In this document: piece after piece, positions 42,380 to 51,235 of the stretch
How the letters are laid out: every line of letters begins with the position of its first letter
Position numbering within the stretch: position 1 is the stretch's first letter
Assembly: GCA_025451845.1 (NCBI GenBank)
Contig: JANWJS010000004.1
Span: forward strand, 62,001 to 126,000
Source: Steroidobacteraceae bacterium
GTDB taxonomy: Bacteria > Pseudomonadota > Gammaproteobacteria > Steroidobacterales > Steroidobacteraceae
Direction: 5' to 3'
Length of the DNA: 64,000 nt
Made by a program: the position numbers and the translations under genes
The notes under the pieces: model-generated
Database searches by the model: none
What the model was told of the DNA's origin: nothing
The model's input: only the letters and a program-made list of their open reading frames with translations

Positions 42380-43539
42380 AGAAATCCACCCGCGTCAATC
42401 ATCCGCCGCCGGTCGAGCTCGCTGCCGACAATCACCCGGTGGTGGCCCCGATCTATCAGAGCGTCAAGTTCGAATTCGACACGCTGGCAGAGACCGAGCG
42501 CTACCTGCGCGGCGAGCGGCCCGGGTTTTTCTATACCCGCGCCTCGAACCCCACGACGCGCCAGCTCGAGCTCCTCCTCGCGGAGGTGCAGGGCCGTGAC
42601 GAATGCCTGGTCACCGCAACGGGCGTCGGGGCGGTCGCGCAAACGCTGCTCGCGCTCACCAAGCAGGGGGACCACATCCTCTGCTTCGTCGAGACCTACA
42701 ACCCGACGCGTTATCTCATCCGCCGGCTGCTCGGTCGCTTCGGGGTGACGCATACGATGCTGTCGATCGAGGACACCGCCGGTATCGAGCGCGCGCTGGC
42801 GGCGCATCCGACCCGCCTGGTGTGGTTCGAGAGCCCGACCAACCCGGTAACCAAGGTGGCTGACATCGCGGCGATCACCCGTCTCGCAAAAGCCGCAGGC
42901 GCGCTCGTCGGGATGGACAATACCTTCGCGGGCTTGCATCAACACGGGGAATACGAGATCGACGTGTTCGTTCACAGCCTGACCAAATACGCTTCCGGCG
43001 CGGGTGACGTGCTCGGTGGCGCGGTCATAGCACGCAGCGAACTGATCCGCTCGATGCGCACGGATTTCGGGATGATTGGCGGGACGCTCGATCCGCATGC
43101 GGCGTATCTCATCCTCAGAGGTCTCAAGACCTACTTCGTCCGCTACGCGGCGCAGTCGGCGAGCGCACAGCGCATCGCGGAGCTGCTCGCATCCCACCAG
43201 GCAGTGGCGCGCGTGCACTACCCGGGGTTGCCTGCGCATCCGCAGCATGCCCTGGCGCGTGCGCAGATGAAGGACTTCGGCACCATCGTGAGCTTCGACC
43301 TCAAGGGCGGGCTCGAGCAGACCGGCCGGTTCGCCGATGCGCTGCAGCTTTTCGCCATGGCGGCGAGCCTCGGTTCCACGGAGTCTCTGGTGGTCACCGC
43401 GCAAATGATGGGCGGGCGCGACCTCACCACCGACCAGCAGGTCATCTCGGGCATAACCGAGGGGACTGTCCGCCTGTCGATCGGGCTCGAGGACATCGAC
43501 GACCTGGTCGCGGATGTGACTCAGGCGCTCAACGCCTGA
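42376..43539 (+). CDS. Cys/Met-metabolism PLP enzyme (gamma-lyase or trans-sulfuration type)
   Basis: 387 residues from GTG 42376, overlapping the previous stop (GTGA). PLP lysine K204 in HSLTKYASG; Y53 and R55 in FFYTRASNPT contact the PLP phosphate. The family includes cystathionine gamma-synthase, gamma-lyase and methionine gamma-lyase, and the sequence alone does not decide. Context with a methionine aminotransferase favours methionine or cystathionine degradation. The end overlaps the convergent DUF2905 gene by 11 bp. Confidence 0.88.
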   Translation: MKKSTRVNHPPPVELAADNHPVVAPIYQSVKFEFDTLAETERYLRGERPGFFYTRASNPTTRQLELLLAEVQGRDECLVTATGVGAVAQTLLALTKQGDHILCFVETYNPTRYLIRRLLGRFGVTHTMLSIEDTAGIERALAAHPTRLVWFESPTNPVTKVADIAAITRLAKAAGALVGMDNTFAGLHQHGEYEIDVFVHSLTKYASGAGDVLGGAVIARSELIRSMRTDFGMIGGTLDPHAAYLILRGLKTYFVRYAAQSASAQRIAELLASHQAVARVHYPGLPAHPQHALARAQMKDFGTIVSFDLKGGLEQTGRFADALQLFAMAASLGSTESLVVTAQMMGGRDLTTDQQVISGITEGTVRLSIGLEDIDDLVADVTQALNA

Positions 43540-43729
43540 AGATCCAGGCCAGCACCGAAAGGACGAGGCTGACGATCAGCATCGTCGTGAGCGGAAAGAA
43601 GAACTTGAAATGCGGCCGGTCGATGACGATGTCGCCCGGCAGGTGAAAGAGCGGCAGCCGCCGTACCCAGGGCCATAGGAGCCCGAGCACGATGAGAACG
43701 GTGCCGAAGACGACGAGGAGGCGGCTCAT
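43529..43729 (-). CDS. DUF2905 small membrane protein
   Basis: 66 residues from ATG 43729. Two hydrophobic helices (about 4-20 and 44-62), separated by LPLFHLPGDIVIDRPHFKFFFPL, the DUF2905 signature (PGDI and FF-P). The longer frame upstream to 43972 is out-of-frame aceK. No function is known for this family. It follows aceK by 13 bp and probably ends the same transcript. Confidence 0.88.
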   Translation of the reverse strand: MSRLLVVFGTVLIVLGLLWPWVRRLPLFHLPGDIVIDRPHFKFFFPLTTMLIVSLVLSVLAWIFRR

Positions 43730-43742
43730 GACTTTTTTCCGG

Positions 43743-45461
43743 CTAGCCGCCCACCACCCGCACCCGGTGCGGGTGATAGGGCAGGACCTCGAGCACCTCG
43801 CCTTCCAACAGGCGCCGCTGCACCTGCTGCCAGAATCTCGCGGTGAAGATCTCCCCGTGCGTGCGCAGCAATGCGGCGCGCTGCGCGGCGTCGAAGGCCA
43901 CGAAATTGACGAAGGTCTCCGGAAAGACATCGTGCTCGCCGACGTAGAACCAGGGCTCGCCGCGCATCTCATCCTCGGGATGGGCGGGTTGTGGCAGGTC
44001 GCGAAAATGGCAGTCCGTCACCAGGCAAAGCTCATCGTAGTCATAGAAGATCACGCGCCCATGGCGCGTGACGCCGAAATTCTTCAGCAGCAGATCGCCC
44101 GGAAAGATGTTGGTATGGGCGAGGTCGCGGATGCACTGCCCGTAGTCGAGCGCCGCCTGCTCGGCCGCGGCCGGTGAGGCGGCGCGCAGGTAGAGGTTGA
44201 GCGGAGTCATGCGCCGCTCGATGTACATGTGATCGAAGACCAGGTGCTCTCCAGCCTGGCGCACCGTGAGCGCGGCTTCGGCCAGCAGCTCCGCCAGCAG
44301 CTCCGGGGCGAAGAGCGCCTGCGGGAAGCGCAGCCGGCGAAACTCCTGCGCATCGACCAGCCGGCCGGCGCGGTCGTGACGGAAGACCAGCTGGTATTTC
44401 GCCAGGACCTCCTCGCGCAGCACGCTCTTCGGATACGGAAAGCGATCGCGGATCACCTTGAAGACCACGTCGAAGGAAGGCAGCGTGAAGCACACCATGA
44501 CGAGACCCCGGTCTCCCGGAGCATGGACGAAGCGATCCGGCGTTCCGGCGAGATGATGCATGATCTCCCGGTAGCGCTCCGTCTTGCCCTGCCTGGCGCG
44601 CCCCAGCACCGTGAAGAGCTCGCTGACGGGCTTCTTCGGCACCAGGGACTTGAGAAAGACCACCGCCTCCGCCACGTGCTCGAGGTCAGCGTGGAAGTAC
44701 GAGCGGGAAAAGCTGAAGACGATGCTGACATCGCCTTCCGCGAGCATCACCGCATCCACCAGCATCCCGCCATCGGAGTTCTTGAGCGCTATGACGAGCG
44801 GCACGAGGAAGTTGCGGCCCATCAGCCGCCCGACGATATAGGCGCGGGATATCTGATAGAACACGGGGCGGATCACCTCGACCCGCTGTACCGCCCGCTG
44901 CTCGCCGCGGGCCGCGAGATGCGCCCGCACTTCGGTGGTCACGTGGCGGATGCTGTTGTCCAGATCCTTCCACGGGGTATGGAAGCGCACGTCCCCGAGC
45001 AGGTCCTCGAAGAGGAGAGCGAGCGAGCCGTGATTGACGTAGGTATTGGTGGTGACCGTGGAGGTCACGTGGGCGAGCGGATCGAGGTCGGTCGCGACGA
45101 ACTCGATGTCCGGAGCGACGCCCACCGTGCCGAAGAGCCGCCGGCTGATGGAGCTGAAGAAGGTCTTGATGAATTCCGCATCGGGCACGCCGGCGATGCG
45201 CTCGGCGAAGTCGGCGCGAATACGCGTCCACAGCTGCCGGTTCTGCGCCTCGCCGCCGAGCATCGCCATGAGCTCCGCCACGGCGCGCGCGACGAAGCCG
45301 TCGTAGAGCTCGATGCGCGCGACCGCGTCGCGCTGGCCGCCTTTCCAGTCGCGCGCATCGAAACGCTCGGGCGCACGCCGCGTGATCGCCCGGAATTCTG
45401 CGTTGTATTCGGTGAAGGCGCCGGCGATCCGGCGGGCGGCCAGTCGCTCGGTGTCAGTCAA
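43743..45461 (-). CDS. aceK: Isocitrate dehydrogenase kinase/phosphatase
   Basis: 572 residues, full length for AceK. It starts MTDTERLAARRIAGAF, contains FFSSISRRLFGTVG (about 101-114) and a C-terminal kinase-like half with ILLKNFGVTRHGRVIFYDYDE-type sequence near 475-495, where the DYDE acidic pair binds magnesium. By family knowledge it phosphorylates IDH on a serine to shift isocitrate into the glyoxylate shunt and also removes the phosphate. Start overlaps the NUDIX stop by 8 bp. Its target icd is in the same run of genes. Confidence 0.95.
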   Translation of the reverse strand: MTDTERLAARRIAGAFTEYNAEFRAITRRAPERFDARDWKGGQRDAVARIELYDGFVARAVAELMAMLGGEAQNRQLWTRIRADFAERIAGVPDAEFIKTFFSSISRRLFGTVGVAPDIEFVATDLDPLAHVTSTVTTNTYVNHGSLALLFEDLLGDVRFHTPWKDLDNSIRHVTTEVRAHLAARGEQRAVQRVEVIRPVFYQISRAYIVGRLMGRNFLVPLVIALKNSDGGMLVDAVMLAEGDVSIVFSFSRSYFHADLEHVAEAVVFLKSLVPKKPVSELFTVLGRARQGKTERYREIMHHLAGTPDRFVHAPGDRGLVMVCFTLPSFDVVFKVIRDRFPYPKSVLREEVLAKYQLVFRHDRAGRLVDAQEFRRLRFPQALFAPELLAELLAEAALTVRQAGEHLVFDHMYIERRMTPLNLYLRAASPAAAEQAALDYGQCIRDLAHTNIFPGDLLLKNFGVTRHGRVIFYDYDELCLVTDCHFRDLPQPAHPEDEMRGEPWFYVGEHDVFPETFVNFVAFDAAQRAALLRTHGEIFTARFWQQVQRRLLEGEVLEVLPYHPHRVRVVGG

Positions 45462-46080
45462 AGTATGTCGGCAGCTCCGGGTGCAGCTGATGTTGGTATA
45501 ACTGCTCGATCTGCGAGGCGAGAACGCGCCCGGTGGAGAGCTCCGGGAGCGCTTGCACCGGAAAGAACTGCACGGCGTCGGTCTCGCTGCTCACGGTCGG
45601 CGTCCCGCCGACACGCTCGCAGAGGAAGAACAGCTTGTAGATGTGATGGATGCCGGGCGGATGCGGGTGACGGAGCTTGTCGACCAGCGCGGCGAGCTTC
45701 ATCGCCCGGGCCCGGTAGCCCGATTCTTCGAAGATCTCGCGCACCACGGCGCCGGAGGGGGAGTCGTTGATGTCGACCCAGCCGCCGGGGAGCGTCCACT
45801 TGCCGTCCGAGCGCTCGCGCACGAGCAGCACGCGGCCGTCCTCGAAAATTCCGCCACGCACATCGACCTTCGGTGTGGCGTAGCCTTCCTCGCCTTGCCA
45901 GAATCCTTTCGCCTGCGCGACCGGGATGTCGAGCTCCAGGGAGAGGATGGAGGCGACCAGCTCCGCGAGCTGCGTGTAGCGCTCACGGTCGAATGGGTCC
46001 TGGGTGAAGGCGAGCCCGTTCTGAGCGATTGCCCGCACCTTGCGTGCCCATTCCAGGATGGTCACCGGACTCGTCTCCAC
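45454..46080 (-). CDS. NUDIX hydrolase
   Basis: 208 residues. The NUDIX box GGWVDINDSPSGAVVREIFEESGY runs at 99-122 in two parts, with REIFEE supplying the metal-binding glutamates. An N-terminal helical domain (about 1-65) and KVDVRGGIFEDGRVLLV are typical of the NUDIX type with an N-terminal extension, which act on ADP-ribose or nucleotide sugars. It lies between icd and aceK with overlap to aceK, so a link to NADPH or central metabolism is possible. Substrate unproven. Confidence 0.88.
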   Translation of the reverse strand: METSPVTILEWARKVRAIAQNGLAFTQDPFDRERYTQLAELVASILSLELDIPVAQAKGFWQGEEGYATPKVDVRGGIFEDGRVLLVRERSDGKWTLPGGWVDINDSPSGAVVREIFEESGYRARAMKLAALVDKLRHPHPPGIHHIYKLFFLCERVGGTPTVSSETDAVQFFPVQALPELSTGRVLASQIEQLYQHQLHPELPTYFD

Positions 46081-46100
46081 GGCGCGTTGCCTCGGACCTG

Positions 46101-47408
46101 TTACATGTTCCTGATCAGGGCATCGCCGAAGGCGGAGGTCGCGACTTCGGTGGCACCTTCCATCAGCCGCGCGAAATCGTATGTCACGGTCTTCTGGCCG
46201 ATGGTCTTGTCCATGGCGCGGATGATGGCGTCGGCGGCCTCGGTCCAGCCCATGTAGCGGAACATCATCTCGCCGGAGAGGATGACCGAGCCGGGGTTGA
46301 CCTTGTCCAGGTTGGCGTACTTCGGGGCGGTGCCGTGAGTGGCCTCGAAGACCGCGTGGCCGGTCATGTAGTTGATGTTGCCGCCGGGGGCGATGCCGAT
46401 GCCGCCGACCTGGGCGGCGAGGGCGTCGGAGAGGTAGTCGCCATTCAGGTTCAGGGTGGCGATGACGTCGAACTCATCGGGCCGGGTCAGCACCTGCTGC
46501 AGGGTGATGTCGGCGATCGCGTCCTTGATGATGATCCTGCCGGCGCGCTTCGCCTCGTCCATCTCTGCGTTCGCCGCTTTCTCACCCGAGGTGGCCTTGG
46601 CGCGCTCCCACTGCTCCCAGGTGTAGGTGGCGGCGGGGAACTCCCGCTCGGCGAGCTGATAGCCCCAGTTGCGGAACGCGCCCTCGGTGAACTTCTGAAT
46701 GTTGCCCTTGTGGACCAGCGTGAGGCTGCGGCGCCTGTTGGCGACGGCGTACTGGATGGCCGAGCGGATCAGACGCTCCGAGCCGTCCTTCGACACCGGT
46801 TTGATGCCGATGCCGGAGCTCGCCGGGAAACGGATCTTGCCGTACGCCTTGGGGAAATGCTGCTTGAAGAGCTCGAGGAATTTCCGGTTCTCCTCCGACC
46901 CCGCCTCGAACTCGATGCCGGCGTAGATGTCTTCGGTGTTCTCGCGGAAGATCACCATGTCCACTTTCTCGGGGTGCTTCACCGGGGAGGGCACGCCCTT
47001 GAACCAGCGCACCGGCCGCAGGCAGACGTAAAGGTCGAGGAGCTGGCGCAGGGCCACGTTGAGCGAGCGGATGCCGCCCCCGACCGGGGTGGTGAGCGGA
47101 CCCTTGATCGAGACCAGGTAGTCGCGGCAAGCCGTCACGGTCTCATCGGGCAGCCAGCTGTTGAACTGGCGGTTTGATTTCTCGCCGGCGAACACCTCCA
47201 TCCAGTGGATCGTACGGCGGCCGCCGTAGGCCTTCTGTACCGCGGCGTCCATCACGCGCACGCTCGCGCGCCAGATGTCCGGACCGGTGCCGTCACCCTC
47301 GATGAAGGGGATGATGGGGTTCTCGGGGACGACGAGCTTGCCGTCACGCAGGGTGATCTTGGCCCCTTGGGCGGGCGGCGTAAGCTTCAGGGGCACAGCC
47401 GTGGACAT
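46101..47408 (-). CDS. icd: NADP-dependent isocitrate dehydrogenase
   Basis: 435 residues from ATG 47408; the frame upstream to 47492 is leader. S115 in [13 protein letters not shown] aligns with E. coli S113, the AceK phosphorylation site, so regulation by the neighbouring kinase is expected. Other signatures: [11 protein letters not shown] (36-46), [10 protein letters not shown], and [18 protein letters not shown]. It converts isocitrate to 2-oxoglutarate. A ~19-residue longer form than E. coli, mainly at the N-terminus. Confidence 0.96.
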   Translation of the reverse strand: MSTAVPLKLTPPAQGAKITLRDGKLVVPENPIIPFIEGDGTGPDIWRASVRVMDAAVQKAYGGRRTIHWMEVFAGEKSNRQFNSWLPDETVTACRDYLVSIKGPLTTPVGGGIRSLNVALRQLLDLYVCLRPVRWFKGVPSPVKHPEKVDMVIFRENTEDIYAGIEFEAGSEENRKFLELFKQHFPKAYGKIRFPASSGIGIKPVSKDGSERLIRSAIQYAVANRRRSLTLVHKGNIQKFTEGAFRNWGYQLAEREFPAATYTWEQWERAKATSGEKAANAEMDEAKRAGRIIIKDAIADITLQQVLTRPDEFDVIATLNLNGDYLSDALAAQVGGIGIAPGGNINYMTGHAVFEATHGTAPKYANLDKVNPGSVILSGEMMFRYMGWTEAADAIIRAMDKTIGQKTVTYDFARLMEGATEVATSAFGDALIRNM

Positions 47409-47552
47409 TACGTGGACTCCTCGCGGGGAACTGCCAGTCCGCCGGGAGCTCGAGGCCTCGAGGCGCCACGGCGGGGCCCGAAATGCTATCACAGGTGATG
47501 TTGTGGGCCGGGGCCGCTGGCCATCCGTGGCGGTAGGGCCCCGGCAGCGCTC

Positions 47553-49091
47553 ATGCGCGACCCGGACGATTGTGCGAAACTTGCGCCAATGTACAACGCG
47601 ACCGAAAGCGGCGACCCGCAGCCGGTGGCCAAGCGATCCCTGCTACGCAATATTCTCGCCGTCCGGCCCGTGCAGGCGCGCGAGTGCGCCGGGGCGGAGC
47701 GCCTCAAGCAGGCCCTGAGCGCGTGGTCGCTCATGTCGATCGGCATTGGTGCCACCGTCGGCACCGGCGTTTTCGTGCTCACTGGCACCGTGGCGGCCAA
47801 CCAGTCGGGACCGGCCATCACGCTATCCCTCCTCATCGCCGCTTTTGGCAGCACGCTCGCGGCACTTTGCTATGCCGAGTTCGCGGCCTTCCTGCCGGTG
47901 CCAGGCAGCGCCTACAGCTATACATACGCTACTCTGGGCGAGGCAATCGCTTGGTTCATCGGCTGGAATCTGCTGCTCGAGTACGGCATATCGGCTTCGG
48001 CGGTGGCGGTGAGCTGGTCGGCGTACGTGGTCAACCTTCTCGCCGAGGCGCACATCCACCTGCCGGCGATCCTGGTCAACGCGCCGTTGCAGGAGAATGC
48101 GAGCGGTCACCTGGTCGCGACGGGCGCCCTGTTCAATCTGCCCGCGGTGCTCATCATCGCGGCAATGAGCTGGTTCTGCTATGTCGGTATCAGGGAGACG
48201 GCCACTGCCACCAACCTCATGGTGGCCGTGAAGGTCGGGGTCATCGTGATCTTCGTGGTGGCGGGGCTGAAGTTCATCAACCCCGGCAACTGGCATCCGT
48301 ATATCCCGCCCAACACAGGCACTTTCGGCCACTTCGGCTGGACGGGGGTGATGCAGGGCGCCGCGATCATCTTTTTCTCTTACGTAGGGTTTGATACGGC
48401 GTCGACCACGGCGCTCGAGGCGCGCAACCCCCAACGCGACCTGCCGATCGGGATCATCGGTACGCTGGTGGTTTCGACGGTGCTGTACGTGGCGATGGCG
48501 GCCTCGATCACGGGCATGGTGCCGTATTTCAAGCTCAATAATGCCGAGCCGGTCGCCGTGGCGCTCGATGCGCACCCGGCGCTCGCGTGGCTCGGAGTGC
48601 TTCTGAAGATCGGCATCATCGCCGGCATGACCTCGGTGATCCTGACTTCCCTCCTCGGGCAGCCGCGCATCCTGCTCTCCATGGCCGATGACGGCCTATT
48701 GCCGCCCGCGATGAGCCGCTGTCATCCCCGCTTCAAGACGCCGCACGTGTCGACCGTAGTCACGGGCGTCGGCGCGGCGCTGATCGCCGGGGTGTTTCCG
48801 CTCGATGTACTGGCAGACCTGATTTCCATCGGGATCCTGCTGGCCTTTGCGGTGGTGTGCATCGGGGTGTTGGTGATGCGCTTCACCCGCCCGGATGTTC
48901 GTCGTCCGTTCCGGGTCCCGGCGGCGTGGCTACTATGCCCGCTGGGGACGATCGTGTGCGCCGGCACGACCTATTTTCTTTCCAATGCCACGTGGATCCG
49001 GCTCGTCCTTTGGACCGCCCTCGGCTTCGCCATCTACGCACTGTACGGGTACAAACACAGCAAGCTACGCCCCGCGCCGGAGAACTTATGA
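47553..49091 (+). CDS. APC superfamily amino acid/polyamine permease
   Basis: 512 residues, about 12 membrane helices. The N-terminal amphipathic [13 protein letters not shown] and [17 protein letters not shown] are typical of the CAT/YfnA-like cationic branch. Start uncertain: ATG 47553 or ATG 47589, neither with a ribosome site. It overlaps the agmatine deiminase gene by 4 bp (ATGA), so it may import or exchange agmatine or a product of it; this is inference from coupling. Confidence 0.88.
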   Translation: MRDPDDCAKLAPMYNATESGDPQPVAKRSLLRNILAVRPVQARECAGAERLKQALSAWSLMSIGIGATVGTGVFVLTGTVAANQSGPAITLSLLIAAFGSTLAALCYAEFAAFLPVPGSAYSYTYATLGEAIAWFIGWNLLLEYGISASAVAVSWSAYVVNLLAEAHIHLPAILVNAPLQENASGHLVATGALFNLPAVLIIAAMSWFCYVGIRETATATNLMVAVKVGVIVIFVVAGLKFINPGNWHPYIPPNTGTFGHFGWTGVMQGAAIIFFSYVGFDTASTTALEARNPQRDLPIGIIGTLVVSTVLYVAMAASITGMVPYFKLNNAEPVAVALDAHPALAWLGVLLKIGIIAGMTSVILTSLLGQPRILLSMADDGLLPPAMSRCHPRFKTPHVSTVVTGVGAALIAGVFPLDVLADLISIGILLAFAVVCIGVLVMRFTRPDVRRPFRVPAAWLLCPLGTIVCAGTTYFLSNATWIRLVLWTALGFAIYALYGYKHSKLRPAPENL

Positions 49092-50293
49092 CTCCCGAAG
49101 AAGAAGATTTGCTCGGCGAAGAGTACTGGGAAAACGTGGATCAGGCGACTTTCGACCTGCGGGAGAAGACACCCGTCGCGGAAGGCTACTGGATGCCCGC
49201 GGAGTTCGGGCCGCACGAAGCCACGTGGCTCCTCTGGCCCGAGCGCACCGACAACTGGCGCGATGGCGCACGTCCCGCGCAGGAGGCCGTCCTCAAGGTT
49301 GCTACCGCCCTGCGGCACTTCGAGACGGTGAATCTCGGCGTCAGCCCGGAGCACTTCCAGGAAGTGAGAGAGATCACGCCCGCGGGAGTGCAGGCCGCGA
49401 GCATCGAATATGACGACATCTGGGTGCGGGACATCGGGCCTACGTTCCTGGTCTCGGAATTGCCGGACACGCTGCGCAGCGTGACGTGGCGGTTCAACGC
49501 CTGGGGCGGTCTCTACACGCCCTACACTCGTGATCTGACCGTTCCCCGCGAGATTTCCTCGGACGCCTTCGGCCGGGAGATGCGGGACCGCTACGCGGCG
49601 CCCATCGTTCTCGAGGGGGGCGCGATTCACGTGGACGGCCAGGGCACGGTGCTCCTCACTGAAGAGTGCGTGCTCAATCCCAACCGCAATCCGGGCATGA
49701 CCCGCGAGCAGGCGGAAGCGGTGCTGCGGCAATATCTCGGCGTCCATCAGTTCATCTGGCTGGGCCAAGGCGTGTTCCACGACGAGACCAGCGGGCACGT
49801 CGACAACCTGGCCTGCTTCGCGGGACCCGGCAAGGTGTGCCTCACCTGGACGGACGATAAGCGCGATCCGCAGTATGCGATCTCACTCGATGCCTGGGAG
49901 CGTCTGAACGACACGCGTGACGCGCAAGGTCGGCGTCTAGAGGTCTTCAAGGTCCCGATGCCGGGCCCGCTCTACATGACCGCGGAAGAGGCGCGCGGAC
50001 TGGTGCCGAGCGAGTCGATGAAGCGCCGCCATGCGGGCGACCGGCTGGCGGCGAGCTATGTGAACTTCTACTTCGCCAACGGCGGCATCATCATGCCGCT
50101 GCTCGATCCGCGCACGGACGAGCAGGCCGCCGCGGTACTGCGGCGGGCCTGCCCCAACCGGCTGATCGTCGGCATCCCCGCGCGCGAGATCCTCCTCGGC
50201 GGCGGCGGTATCCACTGCATCACGCAGCAGATCCCGAGCTACGAGGTCCCGCGCACGCGGCCAGGGCCGGGGCCCGGCCAGAAGCTACACTGA
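49088..50293 (+). CDS. aguA: Agmatine deiminase
   Basis: 401 residues from ATG 49088. Visible: GYWMPAEFGPHEATWLLWPER (in part) at the start, DIWVRDIGPTFLV (about 116-128), and the C-terminal GGGGIHCITQQIP with catalytic C377. These are AguA signatures in the GME superfamily. It turns agmatine into N-carbamoylputrescine and ammonia. The next step enzyme aguB is not in the window. Length is slightly over the ~370 usual; the extra residues are at the N-terminus. Confidence 0.93.
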   Translation: MTPEEEDLLGEEYWENVDQATFDLREKTPVAEGYWMPAEFGPHEATWLLWPERTDNWRDGARPAQEAVLKVATALRHFETVNLGVSPEHFQEVREITPAGVQAASIEYDDIWVRDIGPTFLVSELPDTLRSVTWRFNAWGGLYTPYTRDLTVPREISSDAFGREMRDRYAAPIVLEGGAIHVDGQGTVLLTEECVLNPNRNPGMTREQAEAVLRQYLGVHQFIWLGQGVFHDETSGHVDNLACFAGPGKVCLTWTDDKRDPQYAISLDAWERLNDTRDAQGRRLEVFKVPMPGPLYMTAEEARGLVPSESMKRRHAGDRLAASYVNFYFANGGIIMPLLDPRTDEQAAAVLRRACPNRLIVGIPAREILLGGGGIHCITQQIPSYEVPRTRPGPGPGQKLH

Positions 50294-50300
50294 TTGATTG

Positions 50301-50370
50301 GAGCGAATCGCTCCTGCGATCTTGTGCGCGGCCAGCCTCGCGGCCCAGGGAGCGGCCTTGGGCCGCTGAT
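50301..50370 (+). repeat. Intergenic hairpin repeat, copy C
   Basis: Module 1 GGAGCGA-a-TCGCTCC/ATCGC-tcct-GCGAT followed by CTTGTGCGCGGCCAGCC, then module 2 GCGGCCCAGGG ... CTTGGGCCGC. Same modular order as copy A, and clear reverse-complement similarity to copy D. It begins 8 bp after the aguA stop. Confidence 0.65.
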
Positions 50371-50403
50371 CGATTCGCTTTCGAGCGGCGCCCGAATCGA
50401 TCA
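50367..50403. terminator. Hairpin between two convergent genes
   Basis: TGATCGATTCG and CGAATCGATCA form a perfect 11-bp stem with a 15-nt loop, and the far arm overlaps the stop of the minus-strand gene. It could end transcription from both sides, though no T-run is present. Confidence 0.45.
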
Positions 50404-51147
50404 GCCCGCCAGTCTCGCCGCGGCGTCGAGCCAGGCGCGTTGCGCCCGCCGGTAGTGACCCGGTGCGATCCGTGCCTGCTCGAGCAGCTCGCGCGCCACT
50501 CGTCGGGCTTCATCCCGCTGCCCCTGCGTGTCGAGGAGCTGCGCGTACCTGACCGCTGCCTCCGCGCCGGGATAGGAGTTGGCCAGCAAGCGGTACTGAT
50601 CCAACGCCTTCGCCGAGCTGCCTTCGCTCTCGAGCGCGCGCGCGTAGAGAAGCTGTGCCTCCGGCGAGCGGAAGTCCGGATTGTGTCGTTGGAGCTCCTC
50701 CAGGTTGCCGCGGGCCGCAGCCGCGGCGCCGCTGCCGAACTGCGCGCGGGCGAGGCCCAGCATCAGGTTGGGATCGTGCACGTAAAGTCCGGTGAGCGCC
50801 TGCCGGTACTGCTCGATCGCTTCTTCGTAGCGCCCGTGACGCACGAGCTCCTCGGCGAAGCGTTGCCGCGCGGCGACATTACCGGCGACTCGCGCTTCGT
50901 TCTCGAAGCGGCGCAGGTCGGCGAAGGGATCGACGGCGCGCTTGAATCCGCGGGCGGTGCGCTGCGCGGTGCTGCTGCGGAAGAGATCGGGCAGGATTTC
51001 GATCGCCACGTAGGCAAGAGCGGCGATCAGGCCGATCCCCGGCCAAATGAGCACCCAGATCCAGAGCCAATTGCGGCCGGTCTTAATGCAGTGGACGATT
51101 GCCGTCCCCTGAAGGATATAGGGCAGTAGGAGGTAGAAGATTCCCAT
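50401..51147 (-). CDS. Membrane-anchored TPR-like protein
   Basis: 248 residues from ATG 51147 (an alternative start is 51165). Two N-terminal membrane helices (MGIFYLLLPYILQGTAIVHC and WLWIWVLIWPGIGLIAALAYV) are followed by four TPR-like repeats, RHGRYEEAIEQYRQALTG, GNLEELQRHNPDF, SSAKALDQYRLLANSYPG and DTQGQRDEARRVARELLEQ. The protein may scaffold partners at the inner membrane. No enzyme domain. Family recognised only as a conserved TPR-containing membrane protein. Confidence 0.78.
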   Translation of the reverse strand: MGIFYLLLPYILQGTAIVHCIKTGRNWLWIWVLIWPGIGLIAALAYVAIEILPDLFRSSTAQRTARGFKRAVDPFADLRRFENEARVAGNVAARQRFAEELVRHGRYEEAIEQYRQALTGLYVHDPNLMLGLARAQFGSGAAAAARGNLEELQRHNPDFRSPEAQLLYARALESEGSSAKALDQYRLLANSYPGAEAAVRYAQLLDTQGQRDEARRVARELLEQARIAPGHYRRAQRAWLDAAARLAG

Positions 51148-51235
51148 TCGGTAATCGTAACGCATCCGGCGGCCACGGCCGTCGCCGCGCTTTGCGCGGG
51201 CCTTGCCGGCTGCTCGATGCGATATGCTCGGCGTC

